From Brachycybe producta (Eukaryota > Arthropoda > Diplopoda > Playtdesmida > Andrognathidae), in contig JAUPFP010000036.1 in the NCBI GenBank assembly GCA_036925085.1, forward strand, positions 2,232,001 to 2,296,000: 64,000 bases of DNA, in the 5' to 3' direction. A program made the position numbers and the translations under genes. Position 1 is the first letter of the stretch, and each line of letters opens with the position of its first letter. Below, piece by piece: positions 48,108-59,900 of the stretch. The notes beneath the pieces were generated by a model, which saw only the letters and a list, made by a program, of their open reading frames with translations, ran no database searches and had not been told where the DNA came from.

Positions 48108-49586
48108 AGTTTTTTTTTATTATTATGAGAGTATTATTCAATTTGTATTGGCATTGATGGCTTTTTCTTGTCTTTCCAAATGTATTTAGTTTATGGAATT
48201 CGATTATCTCGTAACTTTGTCTAAATGACAATAATGTATGATTATGAATTATCTTTCCCCCTGCAACATGGTTCTCCAGCTAATTGTAGGTGTATTAAGA
48301 TTAATATTCTATAAAATGCATCTTTTACAAGCTTCATAATGGAAATTATTATTTATAAAAAAAATAACTGTACATAAATAAAATATGATAAATTGATAAT
48401 TTTATATTTTTATACTTTTTATCAGAACGAATTCGCATGAAAACAATTTTTTTTTATCTAATCGTTAATATAGGTGGATGCGTACTGAAATTACACTGAT
48501 GATAATTTGAATGTTGTCTATTGTATGTAAAGAAACACTGTACTTTTAAGCAGCAACATTAACCTTATGTAGAGTTATAGATCGAGACAACATTTTAATG
48601 TGAAATCATAAAAAAATGTGAAAGTAATTAATTCCAAATTCATTTTTTAATAATTTAATTAATGTATTAATTTAATTTTTAAAATATTATCCAATAAGCA
48701 ATAATGTTTAAAATAAATTTAATTAACCTAAATGAAATCTATTATACAAATTATGAATTTCTTTTAAAAATACATTAAATAATATTTTAATTCCGTAATC
48801 ATGAATAATCATTATTATTGCTTATTATGCGTATTTTATAATTTTATTAAAAAAAATGATGGGCAAAATTGTGTCAAAAGTTAATATCAAAACTATTATG
48901 TAAAATGGAAAAAAAAAATCCTAAGATTACTATTACTTCGGCCCAAATTCAAGAATTTAAACTTGGAACTACAACTTTGAACTCTTTGAGAACGGTTCCT
49001 CTATAGAAAAAAAAATCTATATTGGAAACCCTGCTTAGAGGGTTCACGTTGAAGATGAAGTGCAAGTTTTTCATGTTGAATTTGATCCTGCATATTGTAT
49101 ATTAACACCGGTTGATGACATCATCGTTTATTGTGTAAGATTGAGGCCGGAAAATGACGCATGAAGTTCATGTGTCTGTAACAAATCTTTGCATGACGTC
49201 ATGGAAAGTGTTGCATTTTTTTTTTGTTGCATTGTGTGAGTGTGTGTTCATTGGGTAAGGGGCAACAACAAGTGGTGCAGCATTGGTGGTTTGATAGTGA
49301 GGGGGGTTGAAGTATTTTTTGAGGCTAGTCGTTTTCTAAACAACTTTTTGGAGCCTTCTTTTATATTGACAATGTGGTGAAATCGTTTTTCTATGTGTTT
49401 CTTTGAGTCTTTCTTTTAACAGTATTCATTTTTACTTCGATTCACTTATAAAAATTACTTAAGTTTTATTGACTTATATTTTTTTATTATTCAATTGGTG
49501 AGTTTTATTTATTTTATAGCTGTCAAAAAAAAGTTTTATCTACTTTTTAAAACTTTTAAAAACTTTTTCTAAACTTTTTTTTCTTC

Positions 49587-49625
49587 CCTCCTCCTCCTCC
49601 TCCTCCTCCTCCTCCTCCTCCTCCT
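49587..49625. repeat. (CTC)n microsatellite
   Basis: About twelve CTC units in a pyrimidine-rich tract. Confidence 0.9.
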
Positions 49626-50594
49626 TTCCACCTTGTGATTTCAACCTGTTGGAAAAAAAAACTTTTTTTTCTTTTCTTCTGAAACTTTTCAAGAAAAAAA
49701 AAGTTTCTTTTGTCTTTTGGAATTTAATTTTTATTATTTTAAACTCTGAAGAATTTTTCTTTAAAAAAAAGTACATATTTTAAATAGGGTTCTTATGTTT
49801 TTTATTTTGTGTAAAGTTTGTAAAAAAAAAAATGTTTGTTACTTTTTTTAAAAATGTAAACGAAAAAGACAGAAATTTTCTAAGGCGGTTCCCGTCTCCC
49901 TCTCTCCCTTTTTTTTCTGAACTTCTTCCCCTCCTTATGAAACAATTGAAATGGGATCCTTCTTTTAAAGAAGAAATTCTTGGAATTCTTTTCCTATTTC
50001 TTAAATGTGTTTACTAATAATGATATCATTTCCGTTACATTATTTAACATATTTCATTTCAATTTTGTTATTTTTTAAGTTTCGTTAAAAATTTAAAAAA
50101 AAAAAGTTTCAAAATTATTCATTCTTGAGTAAATTTATGCACTTTTTTTTGAACATTTTTAGAAAGTTAAAATATCGTCGAAAAAAAGTTTTTTTTTAAA
50201 AAAACATGGAGTCGCCTATTATTTTAAAATATTAAAATTTTGACAATTTTAACATATTTTTAACGATTTTGTTTATAATGGTACGCAATAAGAAAATGAT
50301 TTAAAACATAATTATTATGTTTATGACCTTTAAAATGTTTATAAACTATTTTAAAAGATTACATGATTTAATAAATTGAAACAAAAATTACGAACTTTTT
50401 TTTAAAAATAACTTATTAAAACTCCATACATTTAAATATCATTTTATTTAAATTTAAATGAATCCATCCTGACTTACGTTTAATATGAAAAATACACATT
50501 TAAACATGTTAAGATATAGACAATTTTGAAACTTTTACATGTTTTATTTTGTTTACAAAATGAAATTTTAAAGTTGAAATTAATGTGTTTTAGG

Positions 50595-50905
50595 AACAGT
50601 TTCAGGAGCAGCAAAACACTAAAGAGAAACTAGAAAATGTTTTAGTAACTAGAACGATTGCTGAATATCTCGCTGAGATATCGTTCAAAATGAACTTTTT
50701 AAAAACCAAAAATTAAAAAAAATATCGTCTGCTTAAAGTTAGTTCATTTTCAAACTGACATTACGAGCCGTAAAAACTTATTTTAAAAGATAACAACATA
50801 AAAATGTCCTTAAGTGACTGTTCTAGTTTCTAAAATACTTTCAAGTTTCTTATAGTTTTGCACCTAAAAGACTAGAATAACAAGAGTTTACAATTTACAA
50901 CCAAA
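50595..50905. repeat. Foldback family A copy just upstream of the zyxin-family start
   Basis: AGGAACAGTTTCAGGAGC, AGTAACTAGAACGATTGC, ATATCGTCTGCTTAAAG and GACTGTTCTAGTTTCTAAAA in family order. Confidence 0.7.
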
Positions 50906-50989
50906 CCTTAAAGGATAAATAAATGACTATTAATGTTTTTGTATTTTATTTAAAGATTTTTTTATTAAAGAAACATTTTGCATTCCAAA

Positions 50990-53900
50990 ATGAGCGATCC
51001 AAACACACTGGATAGGAACTTCAGCCGCCTGAATATTTCCAACTTTATTCCGAAACAATATTCGCCGTCGATCGGAAAGAAAATCGCTCCAGTGGTTCCT
51101 CCGAAACCGAAGAAACCGTCGCCACCTTCATCTTCTTCGTCGTCTTCTTCCTCCTCCTCCTCCTCATCATCATCTTCTTCTTCCTCTTTATCAGGAACGA
51201 CAGCCGTCACTGGAAATGACATCATGATGTCCAGCAGTGGCAATAACAACGGCATCGGTGAATCACCTCAGATGACCAATGTCCATCAGGATAGTGACCA
51301 ACAACAACAACAACAACAGCGGCACAATGCAAATGTGGCCGTGTCTGCAGTTTTACAGTCAAAGATGAGGAAAGATTTCGATCCGAAGTCCAGTAAGAAC
51401 GGTGTTGCAGTTTCACTTCAACAACAGAACTCAAGACCGAGACCTTTTAATGTAACTCCATCCAATGGATCGGGTCCAGTTCCGTATCAGTCTCCGTACA
51501 ATCCAACTAACGGTTCGATGGATCCGTCACCCAAGTACGCCAACGTCAATTCGAGCTCGAAGAACTTTGCTTCGTCGAGTGGTTCTGCGGCACCCGGTTT
51601 GGTTCCGTTGGAAGGTTCCGTCAATCCTTACGAAGTGAGACCTAATTCGGCTGCCAAAATATTAACCTACGGAAACAATGATCCGAACTACGTTAATCCT
51701 TCGAACTACAGTAATTCTTCTAATTACAGCAACGCATCCAATTATTCCAACATGGCCAACTATAGCGATTCTTCAAATTACAGCAATTCTTCGAATTACA
51801 GCGATTTTTCTAATTATGACCATTATCATCCGCCTGGAAGTAAGTGTAAAACGTTGTATTTTTTTTTTTTTACATCAAAGTGTCACTTGGAAATGTTTTA
51901 CTAACCAACTAGACATAATTTTAAAGGTTTTCGGGGATTTTCAGATTTTTCCAGGTTTTTTTTTGGTGAGTTTTACAAAGATGTTTTTTGAGTTTTCAGG
52001 ATTTTTCTATTTTTAAGAGATTTTTCATGGAGTTTTAGGTTTGCCATGAAGTTTTTCAGGTTTTAAGGTGTTCTGAGGATGGTTTTTTATGGAGTTCTTA
52101 GGAATTTTTTCAGTAGTTTTGAAAAGGTTTACAGGAGTTTTGGAGGCTTTTTATCAGGAATTTAACCTGAAAAGCTACTAAGAAACTATAAGTGTAAAGA
52201 AGGAATCACATGATTTCATTTTCATGTTGATAATTTTATTTTTACAAAAATAACCGTTTTAAATAAAGAAAATTTAGCTAATGGCCGACTAGTGATGAAA
52301 AAACATAAATTGCTGTATTTTCAAAATGCTATAAAAAGCTTATTTTAAAAGATAATAAGTTAATAACATAAAAATAATCTCGCGTGATTCAGCTACTTTT
52401 CTAATTTCTAAATAGTTTTGCTGAATGAAATCCCACGGAACTTCACTTTGTAAGGAATTTATCAGAAGCGCCATATAATCTTTTGAGTGTAAAAAAAAAG
52501 ATAAATTTCTAATTATATTTTCTGGTGGTTTTTCATGTGTGATTCTTCCTGTTGCCTCTGAAAGACAGAATTTGAATTTGAAAAATTACTCTGTAAACAG
52601 CCAAGAAGGCCTGTGACAGAGGGACAAAAGTTCAATTTCAACATGCGAAATGCATTTTTCCAAAACCCAAAGATATATAAACACAATAACAATTGCAACA
52701 CAGCTTAAATTGAATACAGATACGTTTGCGTTCTCTGTAAGCTCTTTTTTTTTTTTTTTTGCAAAAACATACAACTTTTTCATTCTTGAGGTCAGGTTTC
52801 TCTCAAAGTTACAGAAAGAAAAAAAAGGTTTTTCTACTTTTCTGTTTTTGTTATATTTTAATATGGCTTTTAAGGAACAAAATCGTGACTTTAAAAAAGT
52901 GCTGATTTTTGTTTTGTTTTTTCTTAAAAGAAAGAAAAAATACTAAGAGAGCAAATTAGGAAAATGTCTTAATATTTGTAATGACACAGATATATTTTGT
53001 TTTGTTGTTGGTGGGTCTGTATGTCATCAGTTTTTTAATTTTTTGCCGTGTGTCTTGACCACTGACCGAAATTAAGACCGGTTTCTGTTCTCAACCTCCC
53101 CCTTTTTTAATAATATGTATGGCGTGCTTATGAAACACAAGAGGTCTTGGTCATGTGACGTCACTTCAGACACTTTTTTTTGTGTTTTTTTCTAGACTGG
53201 TTTTTAAAACATTTTTTTGTCTCTCTTTATTTTAAAAAGTTAACCTTTTTGAATTTGATAGGTCAAGAGTGACGTCATTTTTTTTTCTTGCTTTCTGGAG
53301 GTCATTTTTTTTGGTCTTTATGGTCGAAATTCAAAACAGGCAGTTAGAAATCGGTCAGAACTTCAGTTAGCTCCGCCCTTGCTATGACGACCGGCAACTT
53401 CTAAGTGGCTGGCTATGTAGTTTGACGTCACATGCTCCGCCCTTTTCAACGTCAGACTATATAACCAGCCAATTAGAAGTTGCCGGTCGTCATAACAAGG
53501 GCGGAGCCAACTGAAGTTCTCACCTATTTCTAACTGCCTGTAAATTCAAATGACAAAATCATTTAAAAATATTTCTAACCATGAAAAACTTTGGTAACAA
53601 ACTTTTTAGCCATAAAAAGGGGTTCTAAGGTCACACATTCAGAGAAAAAAAAATTGATTAAAAAAGGTATTTTTAACTTATTTGAATATTCATATTCTAT
53701 TTATTTGGCTGAAAATAGGATGATGAAGAAGAAAAAAAACGGTGAAATTGCATCTTTCTGCCTTGCGGAATTAATTTTAATCAGCCAATAAGAAGTCTCA
53801 TAATTCTTTAAGGCTAAGAAATCACACTTGCAGAAAAAAAATTCAACTGAAAAAGGAATTTGTCTAATTTTAACAATTTTATTCCATTTATATGCCAGAA

Positions 53901-56900
53901 AATAAGCAGAAAAAAACGGTTAAATTGCTTCTTTCTGTCATATGCATAATTAAATTTAATTAGCGAATAGAATTATAGAAAGTAACGTAAAATCAAAAAC
54001 TTATAATAAAAAAGTTCAACTGTAAAGGAAATTTGTCTAATTTGAATAATTCTCTTCTATTTATATAGCAGAAAAATAGGCGGAAAAAAGTTAAATATTG
54101 GGGGGGGGGGGGGGTTGGCACGTTAAATTTTATCAGCCAATAGGAAGAAGGTGTTTTTCATATTTTTTTATTGCAATGTGTGAGTACCCTTTGAACGCGA
54201 AAGAATTTTTATCTTGTTTTTATGCGCCTGTGTGATCCAGGCCTTAAAATGTTACTTTCTGAAATGCAAAAACGGTAAGAGGGTTATATTTCTATTGTTC
54301 TCCTTCATTTGCATATTTTTCATTATCTCGAAACAATCAAAAACTTAACTATTGCGTTATTTATTGTTTTCATGGTTAAGAAATAATTTAATGGTTAAAG
54401 AAAAAAATTGTTTCTCCTTTCTTTAAGGTCCATCCAAATAGTTAAATAGGTAACTCAATACTGGTGTTGCGGCCCACTGACCATTTTCAAAGATTTTGTC
54501 ACAAACACACACACACAGTGCTATTCATTTTGTTGAAGACTTTGACAACAGGAGGTCAGAAAGAAAGATGACCTCTTCATTTAAAAAAAAAAATATCTCC
54601 ATAAATTAATGAACCTAAATAACATGATGATGATGGTGATGATATTACATTGAAATTGTTTTAAACTTTTCAACCAATCATGTTTGTAGTTTCAATGTTT
54701 TTTATTATTTTGACCGCATTATAAAAATGACGTCATAATAAAAAAACACTGGCTTTTTGAACTAACTTCAACTGCAATATGCAAAATGTAACCGCATCTG
54801 CAGATGATGCAACATGTGAATAAAACTGAAATAGTCAGCAATTTTGCAGGTTGGTTGGTTATAACGGGTTTATTATTAGATCTCTTGTTGCTGTGACTAA
54901 ACAATGTTTCTTATAAATGAATAAAAATGATAAAATAATATTAAAAAATTGTTATACCTAGTACGCACACCTGTAAATTTAAATGCATTTAAATAATAAA
55001 CGTGTTCTACAGAGCCCTGTGAAGGGCAAATGGACAATATGTCGAATTCAATTTATTCAGTTAATAATCTGAAAATATTGAGTTAATACTTAAATATAAT
55101 ATAGAAACTATTGACAAAATATTGATTTAGTTTTTCAATTTAAAATATTAATAATAAAGTCAATTTTTATTTGATGTTCATGTCCTTAACTGGATTCCGT
55201 ATAATTCACCTGAACACATTTAATTTGAATTCATTTAACTCATGTGTGTACAAGGTATTATAGATTTAAATGGATTAAGCCCAACCATACCCTTCTAGTT
55301 TCTAAAACACACTTTCTACTTGCTCTTCTGAAGGTCAGAATAATCAAGAGTTCGAAAATCAACCAGCTCTGTTCATAAACCATCTTAACAACATATCAAA
55401 ATGTAGTTAAATAAGAAGTGAATTAACTTCGTATTTAATTAATAAAAATTAGAATTTAAAAAAAAAAGTTTCCTTCAGAGTAATATAAATTAACATTTTA
55501 GAAATTTGGTTAATTTTTTTGTACCAACTAGGCCTACATTTTGAGTCGAGTTTCTAACAATCAACTGAGTTTTTAAATGTGTAGCCATTTCTTTTGAAAT
55601 TTTATGTGGGTAGTGGCTGAATTCAGTGAATTGTAAACTATTAGGGTAGCTTATACACGATCAATTTTAGCTTGTCAATCCATGGGCTTTGGGAACACGG
55701 TACACCAAGCATGTCAAACTCTTGGCCCGCGGGCCGCATGCGGCCCAGCCCCTGTCAGATCCAGGATTGCCGACATTCAACTTGGGTCCGTTTTGTAAGT
55801 AATCACTGCGAACAAGATTTTTCCCCTGAAGTTAAAAAGATTTTAGCAGAGAAGAGAGATGCCAAGTGTCAGGAAGAAAACATTAATTTTACCGTTGTCC
55901 TTGTTCTTTTTTCTACAGTACTTTTCGAAATAAACCACCGTTTCTATAAAAATTGAAGTTTTTGTTTTTTTGCGGCCCCCACATAAACTTAGACCTTGTT
56001 TATTTGGCCCTTGTTAGTCTTTCAGTTTGACATGCTTGCAGTACACATTTCTTCAAATTGTAATGCCTTGCTATAATAATGAGAAGAGGGAGCAATTAGT
56101 AGGTCGCGATTTTTTATGCAATTATATCAATGCTTTCATTTTCTTTTGATGTTTTTTCTGTGGGGCCCCTCCTATTTTTTTCCATTTTATTTTTTTACTT
56201 ATTTGCTCAGCTTTTCCATCATTGAAAGGCATTAACATTTTAATTTAAAAAAATGTCTGTCGTGTTACCACGCTCATGGATTGACAAGCAAAAATGGAAC
56301 GTGTATTTACAGCTTAATGCCTAAATTCAATAATTAGCACTTTTAATTCCGACATGAACCTTACTGAACTGAGGGGGAAAAAACTGTTCCAAAAGAGTTT
56401 TCCTGTGTAGGAAGTTTTGAGAACTGTTTTTGGAAGGCTTTACATAATTTCATTGAAGTTCAAGTGCCAAGTTTCCTTAATTGAAATTGAGCCTTTAACT
56501 GTACCTTGAAGATAAATTTCACAGATTTAACTTTTTAAGATATAATAAGAGTTTCTATAATTGTTTGTGTGTTTAAATATGAATTGAAGCAACAATTTTC
56601 TTTTTTAATTTTTTTTTTCTTTCTATACCTAAAAATGGATTGTGGAAGAACAAATTTGTAACTTCTTCCATTTTTGTTGTTGTTGTAACTCTTATAATAT
56701 CATCCAATGGGTAAATAGAGAATGAGATCTTCTCCTCCTTCACAATCATCATCATCATCATCATCATCTTCCTAAAACACAACAAGACACATAAGACTCC
56801 TCTCCTCATACAGGAAAATAGTAACATCACTAAAAAAACTAACTAGAAAATGAAAATGAAATTCGAAAAGTGAAGTGAAAATAGGAATAAACAAAACACT

Positions 56901-59900
56901 TCCTTACTAAATCCAGGATTAAAGAAGAAATTTCTAAAAAAAAAATTATAAAATATAAAAGGTGCTTTTATTTGTAAAAATGAGCAACATTGAAAAATGG
57001 AAACAAAAAAAGGCAGCAGGTAACAAACAAAAATTAAATATCTAATTAAAACATTTAAGTAAAATTTTGCCTCATTATTATTATTATTATTTTTATTATC
57101 TTCTCAAAAACAAACAAAAAAAAAGACTTGACATCATTGAAGCCAAATATTTCATTTTAATATATTTCTCTATGTAAATTTGATACTCTTTTCTTCGTTC
57201 TTGTTTATGAAAACAAATGTTTTGCATATTATGAACACCAGAAAAAAAGGGATTTCATTCTCTTTTATTTTTTACTGTTTGCATCTTTATTTTTGTGTGT
57301 ATTTTAGCGAGTTACTATTTTAGATTTGTATTCTTGCTGACAGTCAATGAGAGAGAAAGAGAGAGAGAGAGAGAGTAGCTCTCAGCATCTTTTTTTTTTT
57401 TTAGAATGGTTGCTTTTTGTGTCCATTGTGAGGATATGAGGGGCCAAAATTTGAACTCTCAATCTGGATGGACACCCCCTCCCCCCTCCTCCCTCTTTCA
57501 TATGTATATTAATGGGGAGAGAAAAAAAAATCTTAATATTTTTCTACCTCAGCTTTTTCTAAATTTCTGGTATTAATCTCATTGTATAACTTGTATGTGA
57601 GAGTATATTTTCGAATTATAAATACTCTCTCTCTCCCCCTCTCATTCTCATCTGAAAGAAGAAAAAAAATCCCCTGTTTTTCTCCCCATCTGTCTGTATT
57701 TGTGTTTTCTCTATCCACCACTCTCTCATTCTATGATCGAAAAAGAATCTCGTAGTTTTTTCTATCCATTTGGTTACTTGTGTTGAGAGAGTGTGTGTTT
57801 TTCAGTGTTTTGAGTGTGTGGGGTAGAGGGACAAACAGTATGGATGCCAGTGATTCCAATTTGGAAAGGTGGAAACGGAAGAAAGCAATTGGTAAATTAT
57901 TTCTCTTTAAATGCAAGAAGAAAAAAAAAAATGTCATTTTTTTTAGCAAGAAAATAATACTCAAATTAGAAAGAAAAAATGTCAATACTAAAAAAAATTA
58001 TTTCTGGTAAAAATTATTTTTATTTCGTGACAGATCAGTAAATTTTTCTATTGCTAAAATGACTAAAATATGCATGAAAATCGGAGAAAAATATATTTAG
58101 AGCATAATGTACACATAATGTTTTTAGCAAAAACATTATCAAAGCAATTTTCTCTTTATGACAAGTTCATAATTATTCTATTGGTAAAAAAATGACTAAA
58201 ATATGCATGTAATGCACTTCATAACAACTCATGACAACTCTGGAAAAAAAATGACATTTAGAAAGATACATACAGAAAAACATTTTAGCAGAAAATATTC
58301 TCAAATTAGAAGAAAAAAGTAGCAGTTTGGAAAAAAATATATATATTTTTTAGCAAAATTTCTCTACATTATTGGGTTCATAACACAGATCATAAATTTT
58401 CTATTTGTAAAATGACTAAAATATGCATGCATGCATGCATTTTAAAATATCGAAATATGCATTACGAATCCTAAAATTATTTTCTCTATTTATAAAATCT
58501 TGCATTCATGTTTTAATAATAGAAAAAAAAATATAATTAAAAAATAATATTAAAATAATTATATTTAAAAAATTTTTTTTAATTAAATATCCGAAATCAC
58601 ATTATGACAAAAAAAAATTCGTTTCTTGCAAAAATGTTCTTTTATCATTTTATATGAAAAATATTTCTAATAATACTTTTTCATTTATGATTTTATCATT
58701 TGTTTATTATTGATATTTTTTGGTTTCTGTTTCTGTTTATTTCGTCTTTCTATAGAGACCACAGAATCGGAAATCTATTTTAAAAAATGCATTGTGTGAT
58801 GAATCATTGATGATGATGATGATGATGATGATGCAAAATTCGATATAATTATCATCACTTAAGAAAATATATGTTTGATATTTTCTGAGTTCTTTGATTG
58901 ATCTTAATGGCTTGACTTTGATGGAATTTCATGTAGTAATTGGAGTGTGTTCTACTGTATTATTATTTTCTAGTGAATCTAGTGGACATGTCAACACTAC
59001 TTGACCTTTTTGTTTTATTTTTAACTATTTATTGCTATAACAAGAAAAGATGACAGAAAAAACCACATTATATTGAATTATTGGAAATAATACTATTAAT
59101 ATTATCTTTTAATAATACAATGTAACTTTTTAAGGTAATTAGCTGTGATTGTAGTGAATAATAGCTAAATACCTGTAATTACTAATGAGCACCAATTAAA
59201 AAATCAATTTAAAAAGATCAGGTTTTAAAATATTAATTTAAAAAAAAGACAAATTTTAAAATGGAAACGCCTCTAAAACACTTGCTTTATTTTATCTTTT
59301 AAGTGCAAAATGAAACTAAATTTGAATTGTTTTAGAAATTAGAAGGGTAACTCAATCACTTCAGGTTATTTTTTTCATGTAGCTATGTTGCAGACGATGA
59401 TATTTATTATTTTGAGTTACTCTTCTAGTTTTTAAAACACTTTCTAGTTGCTCTTAATCATGCTTTTGAAAAGACAGAATATAAAAAAAATTGATAAATG
59501 GTTAATTTTCTGGTATATTCTGTCTTTTGACTTATTAAAGAATTTTTAATAATGCCAATTTGAAATATTAAATTAATTATTTTAATTTAAAAAAAATGTC
59601 ATTTTTAGTTACATATTTAAAAATATATCGTGTTTTTTTTAAAATTTGTTTAAAACACTAAAATAAAATAAATGAAATTTAGATGACTACTAATTAAAAT
59701 AGTATGAACTCCTCTAATTGCCCGTTTAAAAAAAATGTCTCATTCGACACCTGAGACTAAAACTAGCAAGAGAAACTCTCAGATAGATAAAACCCAGATA
59801 GAGAGATAGAACATTCCAAAGCTTTTTATTTGTTTTTGTTGCCTGGTTTCCAATTCTTGTTGCCAATAGCAACAAAAGTGTCAAAAGACTAATAATATAT

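Larger units (their letters stand above)
48108..50989. other. Non-coding interval before the zyxin-family gene
   Basis: AT-rich DNA without a recognisable gene. It contains a (CTC)n run (49587-49625), T-rich blocks, and a family A repeat at about 50595-50905. Any 5' non-coding exon of the downstream gene would lie here, but none can be shown. Confidence 0.55.

Noticed and set aside
50965-51255. Minus-strand Glu/Asp-rich frame.
   Set aside because: It is the shadow of the serine-coding run in exon 1 of the zyxin-family gene.
54099-54115. G16 run considered as a functional quadruplex.
   Set aside because: A single homopolymer within a tandem repeat; not enough to call a regulatory structure, and its length may be a sequencing artefact.
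58753-58800. A good acceptor (TTTCTATAG) followed by a short frame that would extend the mini exon at 57840 to a 30-odd-residue peptide ending TGA.
   Set aside because: The frame is short, compositionally ordinary and has no counterpart for the sister exon; splicing to 62996 explains the phase better.
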